Assembly: GCA_046330435.1 (NCBI GenBank)
Contig: JAXLST010000005.1
Coordinates: forward strand, 310,001 to 374,000
DNA: 64,000 nucleotides
From: Ga0077560 sp046330435
GTDB taxonomy: Bacteria; Actinomycetota; Thermoleophilia; Miltoncostaeales; Miltoncostaeaceae
Direction: 5' to 3'
Part shown: positions 6,962 through 15,959 of the stretch, in pieces
How positions within the stretch are numbered: position 1 is the first letter of the stretch
Layout of the letters: every line of letters starts with the position of its first letter
The notes under the pieces: model-generated
What the model saw: the letters and a program-made list of their open reading frames with translations, nothing else
The model's database searches: none
What the model was told of the DNA's origin: nothing
Position numbers and translations under genes: made by a program

Positions 6962-7864
6962 CTGAGCGCCCGCCCGGCCATCCTCGCGGCCATCGCCGCG
7001 CTCGCCGCCGCCGCCGTGGGCTGCGCCGGCGGATCCGGCCCCTCCGCGGCCGCGCCGTCCCCGACGGCCGCCCCGGTCACCACCGCCCAGGCCCCACAGC
7101 CGCCCGCGCCGGCCGGCGTCCACTTCGCGGTGAAGGGTGACTGGGGGTACGGCGGCGCCGGGCAGGCGTCCGTCACCCGCCGCATGTGCGCCGAGCAGCG
7201 CACGGCGCCGTTCGCGTTCGTGCTGACGACCGGAGACAACTTCTACCGGCCCGACGGCACCGCCACCGCCGCCAACTTCACCCGCCCCGAGGCGTGCCTC
7301 ATCCGCTCCGGCGTCCGCTGGCGCCCCGCCTGGGGCAACCACGACCTGGGCGGCGACGGCACGGCGACCGCCCTGGGCGGGAAGCGCCACTGGTACACGT
7401 TCGCCTCCGGGCCCCTGCGCGTCGTGGTCCTGGACGCGAACGTCCCCGGAGACCCGGCGCAGCTGCGGTTCCTCAAGCGCACCCTCGCCGCCGCACGGCA
7501 GCCGCTGCGCGTGGTGGCGTTCCACCAGCCCGCCTACACGCTGGGGCTGCACGCCCCGGGCGAGACCCAGCAGCGGCTGTGGGCGCCCGTGTTCCGCCGG
7601 TACGGCGTCGCCCTGGTCCTGCAGGGCCACAACCACGCCTACGAGCGCTTCGTGGTTGGCGGCGTCACGTACATCACCACGGGCGGCGGCGGGGCGCCGC
7701 TCTACCCGTGCGTGCGCTTCTCGCGGTACGCGAAGGCCTGCACCGCGGAGTTCCACTTCCTGCTCGCCGATGCGGACGCCGGCGGCATCACGGTTCAGGC
7801 CGTGCGGCCCGACGGGAGCCGCATCGAGCGGGTCCGCATCGCGGCCCGCGCCTCCGCCCGCTAG
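6962..7864 (+). CDS. secreted metallophosphoesterase (probable lipoprotein)
   Basis: Calcineurin-like phosphoesterase with the full metal-site set: GDWG (~56), GDNFY (~88), GNHD (~122), FHQP (~181), and GHNHAYER (~220), as in purple-acid-phosphatase-like enzymes; two metal ions hydrolyse a phosphoester outside the cell. The first ATG/GTG is GTG 7016, but that start begins right at the lipobox Cys. Reading from CTG at 6962 gives a convincing signal peptide (LSARPAILAAIAALAAAAVGC) with Cys as the lipidated residue, so CTG is preferred. GGGGG upstream could be its ribosome site. The stop overlaps the next, convergent gene by 4 bases (CTAG). Confidence 0.88.
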   Translation: MSARPAILAAIAALAAAAVGCAGGSGPSAAAPSPTAAPVTTAQAPQPPAPAGVHFAVKGDWGYGGAGQASVTRRMCAEQRTAPFAFVLTTGDNFYRPDGTATAANFTRPEACLIRSGVRWRPAWGNHDLGGDGTATALGGKRHWYTFASGPLRVVVLDANVPGDPAQLRFLKRTLAAARQPLRVVAFHQPAYTLGLHAPGETQQRLWAPVFRRYGVALVLQGHNHAYERFVVGGVTYITTGGGGAPLYPCVRFSRYAKACTAEFHFLLADADAGGITVQAVRPDGSRIERVRIAARASAR

Positions 7865-8565
7865 GAGAAGCGCCGCCCCTGGGCGGTGGTGGGCGGGGAG
7901 CCCAGCACGGGGCCCCGCGACGTGCGACCGGCGACCGCCGCCGCCCACGCCGTGGCCACGCGCACCGTGAGCTGGCTCATGGCCGCCACGACCTCGCGGC
8001 GCTGCGCCTCGGTCATCGCGACCGGCGGGGCGGCGAGGGCCCGGTCCATCGCCCGTTCGAGGGCGAGGCTGCCGCCCAGCGTGACCTCCGCGGAGCTGCC
8101 GGCCAGGCCGTGGCCCCGCCCGTAGGTCTCCGCCCGGTCCAGCGCCTCGCCGAGGCTGCCGGCCTCGAAGGCGTCGGCGACCGCGTCGACCCATGCCCGC
8201 ACCACGCCACGCCGCTCGGCGGGCGGCAGCCGGCGGTAGGCGGTCTCCGCGGGCCCCTCCACCAGGGTCTCGACGGCCTCGGCCACCTGCCCGGCCCGTT
8301 CGCGCAGGGCGGCGGCCAGCTGGGGCGCGACCGGCAGCTGGGTCGCCGAACGGCGGGGCGAGCGGCCCGGGCGGGCCGGCTGGCGCGCCAGCCACTGGCG
8401 CAGGGCCTCCGGGTCGAAGCGCCGGTGGCCGCCGGCGGTGCGGACGTGCGGGATGCGGTCCTCGCTGGCCCACAGGCGCAGCGTGCTGGGGCTCACGCCC
8501 AGGGCCCGGGCTGCGGCGGACACCGACAGCCACGGCCCGTCGTTGCGGCGTGCGCGCGGTGCCAT
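7861..8565 (-). CDS. MerR/BldC-type helix-turn-helix regulator (paralogue 2)
   Basis: 234 residues. Residues ~14-60 are a MerR/excisionase-type winged helix: LSVSAAARALGVSPSTLRLW, then RIPHVRTAGGHRRFDPEALRQWL, where GGHRRF is the BldC-like wing. The rest is a helical domain (~85-225) with an E-x-G-x-x-HGLAGSS...LALERAMDR pattern that resembles RsbR/PucR-type helical sensor domains, but this is only a resemblance. ATG with GAGGGG 7 bases upstream; longer open frame upstream is shadow. It follows its paralogue (8591-9322) after 25 bases, so the pair is one operon. Ligand and targets are unknown. Confidence 0.85.
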   Translation of the reverse strand: MAPRARRNDGPWLSVSAAARALGVSPSTLRLWASEDRIPHVRTAGGHRRFDPEALRQWLARQPARPGRSPRRSATQLPVAPQLAAALRERAGQVAEAVETLVEGPAETAYRRLPPAERRGVVRAWVDAVADAFEAGSLGEALDRAETYGRGHGLAGSSAEVTLGGSLALERAMDRALAAPPVAMTEAQRREVVAAMSQLTVRVATAWAAAVAGRTSRGPVLGSPPTTAQGRRFS

Positions 8566-8590
8566 CAGCGGTCCCCTCTCCGGCCGCGGA

Positions 8591-9322
8591 TCACTCTGAC
8601 GTCGCCCTGAGCCGCACGCGGACCCCCTCGGCGTACCCGGCCGCCACGCGGACCGCGAGGCGGTCCATCGCGCGTTCGACGACCCGTTGGCCCTCCGGCG
8701 CGCCCTCGAGGACGGGTTCCAGGACCCGGTCGACCGCGCGGCGCAGCGCCAGGGCCTCGGTGACCGGCGCGTCGCCGGACGAGCCCGCGGCGCCGTGCCG
8801 GAAGCCCTCCCACTCGGCCTCACGGAGGCACACGGCGAGGTCTCCGCGGCGGATGCCGTCGGCGAGCGCGTCGATGGTGGCGCCCACCCGTGCCTGCCGG
8901 GCCGCGCTGGCGCGCATGGTCCCGGTGGAGCGGGTGCGGGCCAGCTCCTCCTCGAACACGGCGAGCAGGGCGTCGCGGTGGGTTCGCAGCCCGGTGGACG
9001 CGTCGGGGACGGCGTCGATGCGGGACGGCACCAGCTCGGGGGCGCGGGCGGGCTGCGCCGCCGGCTCGCCGCCGTGCTCCGCCAGCCACCGCACGAGCTC
9101 GTCGCGCTGGAAGCGCCGATGCCCGCCCGGGGTCCGGACGTGCGGCACCCGGCCCGCGGCCGCCCACGCCCGGAGCGACGATGGGCTGACGCCCAGCATC
9201 CGAGCCGCGGCCGACACCGACAGCAGCTCCGGTCCGGGGAGGACCGCCGAGGACGAGGTCCCCGTCGTTCCGGCCTCGCGGCCGGTGTGGTTTGTCAGAT
9301 CAGATTTTGCGCCGGAATGCAT
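8591..9322 (-). CDS. MerR/BldC-type helix-turn-helix regulator (paralogue 1)
   Basis: 243 residues: a flexible N-terminus of ~32 residues, then LLSVSAAARMLGVSPSSLRAW and RVPHVRTPGGHRRFQRDELVRWL (~33-80), then a helical C-domain with EWEGFRHGAAGSSGDAP and LALRRAVDRVLEPVLE matching the downstream paralogue. Tandem duplication is the simple explanation. The two could bind DNA as a heterodimer or regulate different conditions. The ATG at 9322 is the only start in the AT-richer upstream stretch; no clear ribosome site. The upstream 9323-9578 region probably carries its promoter. Confidence 0.83.
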   Translation of the reverse strand: MHSGAKSDLTNHTGREAGTTGTSSSAVLPGPELLSVSAAARMLGVSPSSLRAWAAAGRVPHVRTPGGHRRFQRDELVRWLAEHGGEPAAQPARAPELVPSRIDAVPDASTGLRTHRDALLAVFEEELARTRSTGTMRASAARQARVGATIDALADGIRRGDLAVCLREAEWEGFRHGAAGSSGDAPVTEALALRRAVDRVLEPVLEGAPEGQRVVERAMDRLAVRVAAGYAEGVRVRLRATSE

Positions 9323-9578
9323 AGTGCTCCGGCGCCCTCTGGCGAGGGAATTCGGGACGACACGCGCTGGTGACGACCGCCTGAGGGCACCGCGATCGTT
9401 GGTGGACCATCCATGGCATTGAACGAGGTTCTGTCAGGTGAGACGGCCGGGCGCAACCCCGGCGTTCGGTTCGATCCTCCGTGAACGTTCAGCGCCGACG
9501 CAGGATCCCCGGCGCATCTCATGGATTTTTCACAATTCGCAGTTCGCCAGAAGTTTCCTCCCCGCGGGTCTGCGTCCA

Positions 9579-10055
9579 CTATCCGAGGGGGTCCCGCCCC
9601 TTGACGATGGTTTGCTGCGCGCGCCGCCGGGACATCGCCTCGAGCGCCCCGGCCTCCGCCTCGGTGGGCGCCTCGGGCACCGGGTGGGCCGCGGGCCCCA
9701 GGTGGGGGTCGAGCCAGCGGTCGATCATGTGGGCCGGTGCGCCGCCCATCCGGGTCGCGACGGCCTCGCCGGAGCGCATGAGCGCCAGGACGGGGACGCT
9801 GCTGCGGCTCACGCGGATGCCGCGGGGCCACAGGAGCTCCTCGCGCAGCTCCCAGTCCTCCGGCCGCTCGAACAGGGCGATGCCGACGGGCAGCCCGGGG
9901 CGGGCCCCGGCGACCGCGGTGAGGCTCGCGGGCAGCAGCATGCACGCGGGGCATCGCGGGATCCCCAGCGCCACCAGCGCGTGCTCGGCGTCCGCGACCC
10001 GTGCGATCAGCTCCCGGAGGGGCTCCGGACGCACCGGCGGGACGCCCCCGGTCAT
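9579..10055 (-). CDS. thioredoxin-fold protein with CPAC active site
   Basis: 158 residues with a CxxC redox centre in GIPRCPACMLLP (~35-40), followed by a strand-helix layout and RVSRSSVPVLALMRSGEAV (cis-Pro type segment) typical of thioredoxin-like proteins. No signal peptide, so cytoplasmic. It begins with ATG overlapping the TGA of the DedA-type gene (ATGA), so the two are translationally coupled. Function as reductase or peroxiredoxin partner is open. Confidence 0.75.
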   Translation of the reverse strand: MTGGVPPVRPEPLRELIARVADAEHALVALGIPRCPACMLLPASLTAVAGARPGLPVGIALFERPEDWELREELLWPRGIRVSRSSVPVLALMRSGEAVATRMGGAPAHMIDRWLDPHLGPAAHPVPEAPTEAEAGALEAMSRRRAQQTIVKGRDPLG

Positions 10056-10717
10056 GCCCGGGTGTCCTCCTCCACGCGCGGCACGGCGGCCTCGGCCGCC
10101 TCGCGCTCGCGCTTCACGAACCGGCGCTCCCGCACCGCGACGATCGTCGCCACGATGCCGGTCACCGCGAACGCCACGACGAACGCCACCCACACCTGGT
10201 CGGCGAACGCCTTGCCCGCGAAGTACCCCAGCAGGGATGCCTGCAGCGACCACAGGGTGGCGCCGGTGGCGTCGAACGCGAGGAACCGCGGGTAGCTCAT
10301 CTGGCCGGCGCCGCACGACATGTTGATCGCGATGCGCAGGCCGGGGAGGAACCGGCCGGCAACGACCAGGGCCGGGCCGTTGCGCTCCACCATCCGCTCC
10401 GCCGCGAGGAGCCGGTCGTGGCCCGCGAAACGGCCGACGAAGCGCCGGATGGGTCCCTGCCCCGCCCGGCCCACCCAGAAGGCGCACGAGTCGCCCAGGA
10501 TCGCGCCGACGATGCCGGCCAGGATGACCAGGACCAGGCTGCCGTTGCCCGCCGATGCGAGCACGGCACCGGCCACGATCGCGGTCTCGCCCGGCAGCAC
10601 GGGGAAGATCCCGTCGCCGGCGACGACCAGCAGGACGGCGATGAAGCCGTACTCCGCCGCGGACTCCGCCAGGTCGTGGAAGTCCGAGAGGATGTTCGCG
10701 GCGGTCGCGACGGCCAT
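10052..10717 (-). CDS. DedA/VTT-family membrane protein
   Basis: 221 residues with about five hydrophobic segments and the DedA/SNARE-associated (VTT) signature: FPVLPGETAIVAGAVLA, GDSCAFWVGRAGQG and the FLPGLRIAINMSCGAGQM segment around the conserved Gly/Arg. Family members act in phospholipid (undecaprenyl phosphate, PE) flipping and membrane homeostasis. ATG at 10717 is taken; longer upstream frame is proline/arginine-rich shadow. Coupled to the thioredoxin-like gene by ATGA. Confidence 0.88.
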   Translation of the reverse strand: MAVATAANILSDFHDLAESAAEYGFIAVLLVVAGDGIFPVLPGETAIVAGAVLASAGNGSLVLVILAGIVGAILGDSCAFWVGRAGQGPIRRFVGRFAGHDRLLAAERMVERNGPALVVAGRFLPGLRIAINMSCGAGQMSYPRFLAFDATGATLWSLQASLLGYFAGKAFADQVWVAFVVAFAVTGIVATIVAVRERRFVKREREAAEAAVPRVEEDTRA

Positions 10718-10878
10718 TCCGGTCACCGCGGCCCGCCCGGGAGGTGGCCTCGGGGGCAGGTCACGCGGGCCATGATGACACCTCCCCGCGGTCCGGGCGC
10801 CTTGAGCGGGCCGGCGATCTGCCGACAAGATGGTGTGATCGTGAACCGAACGCGCCTGGACGATCGCGGGCGGGCCGC

Positions 10879-10884
10879 TAGCGT
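10879..10884 (+). promoter_or_regulatory. -10-like hexamer TAGCGT, 7 bases before the start
   Basis: TAGCGT ends 7 bases before the ATG at 10892, with no ribosome binding site between. This spacing puts the transcription start at or next to the start codon, i.e. a leaderless mRNA. Confidence 0.55.
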
Positions 10885-10891
10885 GCCCTCC

Positions 10892-11644
10892 ATGCGCCGC
10901 CGCACCATCCTCCGCATCGCCGTCGCCTCGGCGGCCGTCGCAGCGGTGCCCGTCATGGGCCACGCCGCTCCGGCGCCGCCCGCCTCGAGCGCGGCCACGC
11001 CGGACGCCCTGGGGCGGCCCACGCAGGCGATCAGCTGGGTCGGCCGGCTGGTGGCCCCCGTGACCGCCCGCCGCGCGCCGCGGATGAGCGGCAGGGCGGT
11101 GACGGTGCTGCAGCCGGTCGCGCCGCTGGGCGGCGGGGCCACGGTCCTGCAGATCACCGACCGCGCCAAGGACGCGTCGGGCCGGGTGTGGGTGCGCGTG
11201 CGCCTGCCGATCCGCCCGAACGGCTCGCAGGGCTGGGTGCCGGTGGACGTCCTGCGGCTCAACACCACGCGCCTGCGCATCCGGGTGGACCTGAGCGACC
11301 GGCGGCTCACGCTCTACCGGAACAACCGGCGGGTCATGCGCGTCAAGGTGGCCGTGGGCACCCCGGAGAACCCGACTCCGCAGGGGCACTTCGCCGTCGC
11401 GGAGCTCATCCGCACCCGCACCGTCGGCGCGTTCCTGGGCCCCATCGTCTTCCCGCTCACCGCGTTCTCGGAGACGCTCAACGAGTACGCGGGCGGCAAC
11501 GGCCGCGTCGCGATGCACGGCACCAACGCGCCGCAGCTGCTGGGCACGCGCGCCAGCCACGGCTGCATCCGGATCCGGAACAGCGACGTCGTGCGGATGG
11601 CCCGCATCGTCCGTCCCGGGACCCCGGTCGACATCGTGCCGTAG
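10892..11644 (+). CDS. L,D-transpeptidase (YkuD family), secreted
   Basis: 250 residues. Signal peptide (RRRTILRIAVASAAVAAVPVMGHA), then an SH3-like domain (~50-125) and the YkuD catalytic domain (~130-250) with MHGTNAPQLLGT and the active-site motif SHGCIRIRN, whose Cys forms the acyl-enzyme. The enzyme makes 3-3 cross-links in peptidoglycan or attaches proteins to it. The reading frame is open far upstream but the ATG at 10892 is the start with a signal peptide right behind it and a -10 element 7 bases ahead. Confidence 0.93.
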   Translation: MRRRTILRIAVASAAVAAVPVMGHAAPAPPASSAATPDALGRPTQAISWVGRLVAPVTARRAPRMSGRAVTVLQPVAPLGGGATVLQITDRAKDASGRVWVRVRLPIRPNGSQGWVPVDVLRLNTTRLRIRVDLSDRRLTLYRNNRRVMRVKVAVGTPENPTPQGHFAVAELIRTRTVGAFLGPIVFPLTAFSETLNEYAGGNGRVAMHGTNAPQLLGTRASHGCIRIRNSDVVRMARIVRPGTPVDIVP

Positions 11645-11721
11645 GGCCGTGCGCCGCCCGGCGCGAAGCCGGCGCACATCCCCCCGGCCGAGGTGCCGGT
11701 ACCGCTGGTATGGTCGCCGCC

Positions 11722-13419
11722 ATGGGGCGCATCGCGGATGCCGCGATCTCGTTGCTGGCCGCAGGACCCGTCCGGGTGGCGGATATCGGCACCGTCCTGG
11801 CGGAGGCCGGCGTCACCCGTGCGCGCGACCCGGTCGCCGCGGTCCGGCGGGCCCTCCGGGACGATCCGCGCGTCATCGAACTGGCGGACGGCCGCATCGC
11901 GCGCGTCGACCAGGCCCTCACCGGGGTGGTGCTCACCACCCGCGTCACCCGTGAGGCACGCGACCGCGGGCTCATCGACGCCGACGGCGACCTCGCGCCG
12001 GTGACCCTTCTGGGCCTCGAGTCGGTGCCGCTGCCGCCCGAGGTCATGCCGGGCGACGCGGTGGCCGTGATCATCGACGATCCCGCGGGCCGGGCCGTCC
12101 GCGTCGAGCGCGTCCACCGCACGCCGCGGACCGCGTCCGACGAGGCGGCGCTCGCCGACGCCGTGCGCGGCAGGCTGGAGCGCGACTGGTCGGCGCCGCC
12201 GGTGGTGCACCTGGCGTCCGTGTTCGCCGTGGTGGCGTCCACCGTTCCCGGCGCGTTCCGGGAGCCCGGGCGGCCCCTGTCGGAGATCCTCCGCGACGCG
12301 GGCTGGGAGCTGCACCTGGGCTGGGTCGGGCCGCCCGGCACGGCGTGGCGCGACCTCACCGAGGAGGAGGTCGACGCGCTGGAGGCCGACGTCGCGGGCC
12401 TGCTGGCGGCGGAGCGCCCCGGCGAGGCCGCGGCCCTCCAGGACCGCCTGGTGACCGTGCTGCGGCGCCACCTCCCGGAGCGCGTCCCCGCCGCCCGCCG
12501 CCGGCTCGCGCGCGTGCTGGCCCGGGCCGGGCGCATCGCCGAGGGCCGCGAGGTGCTCACCGGGGCGTTCCGCTTCGGGGACCCCGAGGACCGGTACGAG
12601 GCCGCGCTGCTCGCGCTGCGCGCGGGTGACGTCAGCGCCGCCCGCCGGTGGGCCGAGGAGGGGCTGGCGCGGGCCGACGGCGCCGAGCACGCCGAGATCG
12701 CGGCATGCCTGGAGGACGTCGCGCACGACCTGGACGCCCAGGCGGCGTTCCACCGGGCCCGGCGGTCGATGCCGCCCGTCGACGACCCGTTCGGCGTCGA
12801 GGCGCTGGTGGCCGCCCTGGTGGCCCCCCGCCGGTCCTACCTGGTCGAGGCGCTGGTGGAGGAGGCGTTCGAGGGGGCCGCGCCCGAGGTGGGCGCAGCT
12901 GTCCTGGCGACCATGTCCGGGCTGGGCGAGGCGGGCTCCGACGCCTGCGCCGCCTGCGCCGCCGTCCTCCCGGAGCCGCTCGCCTCCCTCGCCCGGGCGG
13001 GGGCCGGCGCCGGCCCCCGGCGCCCCTGGGTGCAGGGGCTGGTGGACGCCGCGCCGCGGGCCGCCTGGACCACCTCCCCCGCCCACGCGCCCGACCAGCA
13101 GCAGCTGGTCATCACGGTGGGCAAGGAGTCCGGCCGCGTGCTGCCGCTGGTCGTGCTGGTCGACCACGACGACCTGGGCGGCGCCGTGAAGGAGGCGTTC
13201 TTCCTGCCCGACGTCTGCGAGCCAAGGCTGGAGCGGGAGCTGCTGGTCCCCATGGCCGAGTTCGGCCTGCCCTGCCGGCCCATGCCGCTGCGGCGTGCGC
13301 TGGGCCTGCTGGAGGACGCACTCGCCCGCACCGACGCCATCGGGTGGCGGCTGCCGAGCGAGGACCACCAGCCGGTGCGGGCGCGCATCGACCGCTGGGT
13401 GCTGCGCCGCCGGGGTTAG
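11722..13419 (+). CDS. unknown protein with N-terminal winged-helix-like domain and TPR-like helices
   Basis: 565 residues, not recognised as a named family. Residues ~1-55 (VRVADIGTVLAEAG, VAAVRRALRDDPRVIEL, DGRIARV) look like a HARE-HTH or winged helix. A beta-rich block follows (~60-120), then a charged stretch with LTEEEVDALEADVAGLL, and from ~260 to 400 helical pairs that look like TPRs (AGRIAEGREVLTGAFRFGDPEDRYEAALLAL). The C-terminal 170 residues include PLVVLVDHDDLGGAVKEAFFLPD. An in-frame ATG at 11710 is possible, but TATGGT (11709-11714) stands exactly 7 bases before the ATG at 11722, favouring leaderless start there. Stop overlaps the convergent neighbour by 3 bases. Confidence 0.8.
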   Translation: MGRIADAAISLLAAGPVRVADIGTVLAEAGVTRARDPVAAVRRALRDDPRVIELADGRIARVDQALTGVVLTTRVTREARDRGLIDADGDLAPVTLLGLESVPLPPEVMPGDAVAVIIDDPAGRAVRVERVHRTPRTASDEAALADAVRGRLERDWSAPPVVHLASVFAVVASTVPGAFREPGRPLSEILRDAGWELHLGWVGPPGTAWRDLTEEEVDALEADVAGLLAAERPGEAAALQDRLVTVLRRHLPERVPAARRRLARVLARAGRIAEGREVLTGAFRFGDPEDRYEAALLALRAGDVSAARRWAEEGLARADGAEHAEIAACLEDVAHDLDAQAAFHRARRSMPPVDDPFGVEALVAALVAPRRSYLVEALVEEAFEGAAPEVGAAVLATMSGLGEAGSDACAACAAVLPEPLASLARAGAGAGPRRPWVQGLVDAAPRAAWTTSPAHAPDQQQLVITVGKESGRVLPLVVLVDHDDLGGAVKEAFFLPDVCEPRLERELLVPMAEFGLPCRPMPLRRALGLLEDALARTDAIGWRLPSEDHQPVRARIDRWVLRRRG

Positions 13420-14210
13420 CCGGCGCCGGCCTGGGCCGCGCCGCCCTCCCCGCCCTCGCGGGCGGTGAGGGTCTGGGTGATGCCGCTCACCATCTCCCGT
13501 GCGGAGCCCACGTGCTCGAGCACGCGCGCGCTGTCGTCCGGATGGCTCTCCACCTGCAGGCGGGCGATCTCGCCGCGGATCGCGCCGAGGTTGCTGATGA
13601 GCTGGCGCATCCTGGCGTCGAACGCACGCAGCTTGCCGTACATGTCCTGCACGGTCGCGATCTGCTGGTCGAGCGCCGCGACGGTCTCGGTGAGGGCGGG
13701 CGCGACCTCCGGCTCCGCGGTGCGCAGCTCCTCGGCCGCGCGGGCGCGCTCGGCGGCCAGGGCCCCCTCGTCCACCGAGCCCAGGTAGTCGCACACCGCC
13801 TGGGCGCGCCGGCACAGGGCGCCGACGTCGTCCATGAGGCCGGCCGTCTCCACCTCGACCTCCTGGAGCGGCACGGGGCTCGTGCCGAGCGCGGTGCGGA
13901 TGCGGGCGTACTCGGCGTGCGCCTCCTGGTACCGCTGCCGCACGCCCGGGTCGCGCAGCTCGGCGGGGGTCCGCTCGGCGTGCGGCGCCGGCGCCTGGGC
14001 GCGCTGCGGACGCCCCAGGGCCCGCCGCGCCTCGTCCTTGCTGAACAGCGTCGTGGCGGCCAGCACCCCGTAGACGGCGATCCCCGCGAGCACCAGCGGC
14101 CAGAAGCCCACGGCGATGCCCGCGGCGGCGACCGCGACGCCCGGCAGCAGGTTCGACGGGCGGGTGAGCGCCCGCGAGACGAGCCGGCCGATCGCCTCGT
14201 CGCGGCCCAC
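13416..14210 (-). CDS. membrane protein with two TM segments and coiled coil
   Basis: 264 residues. Two adjacent hydrophobic segments (~20-55) are followed by a linker rich in Ala/Pro/Arg and a long helical, coiled-coil-prone cytoplasmic part (~85-255). No family named. Its GTG start overlaps the stop of the VWA/solute-binding gene by one base (TAGTG), so both come from one mRNA and probably act together, for example in a membrane complex handling an ion or metal. That role is inference from context only. Confidence 0.75.
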   Translation of the reverse strand: MGRDEAIGRLVSRALTRPSNLLPGVAVAAAGIAVGFWPLVLAGIAVYGVLAATTLFSKDEARRALGRPQRAQAPAPHAERTPAELRDPGVRQRYQEAHAEYARIRTALGTSPVPLQEVEVETAGLMDDVGALCRRAQAVCDYLGSVDEGALAAERARAAEELRTAEPEVAPALTETVAALDQQIATVQDMYGKLRAFDARMRQLISNLGAIRGEIARLQVESHPDDSARVLEHVGSAREMVSGITQTLTAREGGEGGAAQAGAG

Positions 14211-15910
14211 TAGAAGAAGGACGCGATCTGGGTGTACACGGCCTCGATGGTGTCCGGGTCGCCCACGTAGGCCTTGCCGCCGCCGGAGTCCGCGATGATC
14301 TCCAGGTCCCGCGTGCTGGCGTCCGTGCCGTAGGCGATGGTGAACACGCGCACGCCCTCGCCCTCGGGCCCGGCGAGCCGCTCGAGCTGGGCGAGCAGGT
14401 CCCGCCCGCGGGTGGTGCTGGCGTTGTCCTGGCCGTCGGTGAGCACGACCACCGCGCTGATGCGGTCCTCGCTGGCCTTCGTGGCGACCTGCTTGGCGGC
14501 GCTGAGGGTCGCGTCGTAGACGGCGGTGTCGCCGTCGGCGATCTGCTCCTGCACCGCCTCGCGCAGGCGGGCGCGCCCGGTGCGGATGGGCAGCGGCGGG
14601 GTCACCTGCGTCACGCGGCCGTTGAAGACGGTGAGGCCCACCTCGTCCTGCGGCTGCATGAGCTCCAGGAACCGCAGCAGCCCCTGCTGGGCGCCGTCCA
14701 GCTTGCCGGCCTGGTTCATCGACCCGGAGATGTCGAGCACCACCTGCACCCGGGCGGGCTTGCGGTCCTGCCGCCAGAAGCCCTGGATGGCGTTGAGGAC
14801 CTCCGGGTCCGGCAGGCCGAGCACGCGCGTCGGCTGCCGGGGGTCCACCAGGTTGGCGGTGCTGACCGGGTCACTCGGCGTCGCGGCCGGGTCGCCGGGC
14901 CGGAAGAACAGCCTGGCGGCGAGCTCCGGAGTGACCTTCTGCCGCAGGAACTCGGAGAGCTTGGAGGCGCCCTCCTTCTGCTCCGGGGTCGACCAGTCCC
15001 CCTCCAGCACGAAGAGGGGGTTGTCGCTGAAGAACGTCCCCTCCTTGGGGTAGATCGCCGCCAGCTTGGGGCCGGTTCCGGCCTTCTTGAGGTTGTAGTC
15101 GAGGACCGTCACCTCCTCCATCGCCACGGCGCTTGCGTACGCGGGGCCGTTCTTCTGCAGCTGCTGGGCGAAGAACAGCGTCGTGTCGCCGTAGTGGACG
15201 ATGCTGCGCTCGATGGCGCGCACCTTCTCGCGCACGGCCGGGGCCTGGACGTCCTTGAGCAGCAGCCCCTCGCTCTTGCCGGTGGCGAACAGGTACTCGG
15301 CGACCACCGCCGAGAGCCCGGAGGTGCTGAAGTCGGGGTTGGTGTGGCCGAGCTTGAACGACCCCCACTGGGGGCGGCCGTACTTCGCCCACCCCTGCTT
15401 GCTCTGGGCCTCGCGGAGCACGTCCTCCCAGCCCAGGGGCTTGTCCGGCCAGCCCAGCGCACGGGCCAGCGGCTCCCACATCGCGATGACCAGCGGCGTC
15501 CGCACCAGCGACGGGCTGCGCTCGGGCGCCAGGTTCGCGTCGGCGCGGTGGTTGACGACCTGGCCCCACAGGGACGAGGCGGGGCTCCACAGCTGCGGCT
15601 TGAGCGTACCCGCGGCGATGCCGGAGGCCCCGGCGCCGGAGGCCACGACCTTCCCGGTCACGAACACCTTCCGGCCGCCCACCTCGGCGCCGGAGGCGTT
15701 GAACTCCGCGATGAGGGGCTTGAGGAGGTCGGCCTTCTCCGGCGAGTACGCGAACTCGACCGCGATCGCGTCGGCCGGCGGCCGGGCGTCGGTGGTGGCC
15801 GGGGTCCCGCCCCCGCCGCCGTCCCCGCCGCTGCCGCCGACGCGCCAGGCGATCGCGCCGACGATCAGCGCGAGGGCGACCAGGAGCGTGAGGACGCGTG
15901 CCGACTTCAT
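14210..15910 (-). CDS. extracellular solute-binding protein fused to a VWA domain
   Basis: 566 residues. N-terminal hydrophobic anchor (~4-24), Gly/Pro linker, a periplasmic-binding-protein-like domain (~48-340; EFAYSPEKADLLKPLIAEFNAS and FFSDNPLFVLEGDW), then a von Willebrand A domain (~380-560) with an intact MIDAS: DISGSMNQ, a Thr in DGDTAVYD, and LTDGQDN. The architecture 'substrate-binding and VWA domain protein' is found in actinobacteria. It probably sits on the outer face of the membrane. A TAGACT hexamer lies 9 bases before the ATG. No permease or ATPase gene is adjacent. Confidence 0.87.
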   Translation of the reverse strand: MKSARVLTLLVALALIVGAIAWRVGGSGGDGGGGGTPATTDARPPADAIAVEFAYSPEKADLLKPLIAEFNASGAEVGGRKVFVTGKVVASGAGASGIAAGTLKPQLWSPASSLWGQVVNHRADANLAPERSPSLVRTPLVIAMWEPLARALGWPDKPLGWEDVLREAQSKQGWAKYGRPQWGSFKLGHTNPDFSTSGLSAVVAEYLFATGKSEGLLLKDVQAPAVREKVRAIERSIVHYGDTTLFFAQQLQKNGPAYASAVAMEEVTVLDYNLKKAGTGPKLAAIYPKEGTFFSDNPLFVLEGDWSTPEQKEGASKLSEFLRQKVTPELAARLFFRPGDPAATPSDPVSTANLVDPRQPTRVLGLPDPEVLNAIQGFWRQDRKPARVQVVLDISGSMNQAGKLDGAQQGLLRFLELMQPQDEVGLTVFNGRVTQVTPPLPIRTGRARLREAVQEQIADGDTAVYDATLSAAKQVATKASEDRISAVVVLTDGQDNASTTRGRDLLAQLERLAGPEGEGVRVFTIAYGTDASTRDLEIIADSGGGKAYVGDPDTIEAVYTQIASFF

Positions 15911-15959
15911 GACCGCCGGAGTCTACGACGGTGGACGCCCGTGGCCGAGCGCGGCCCGG

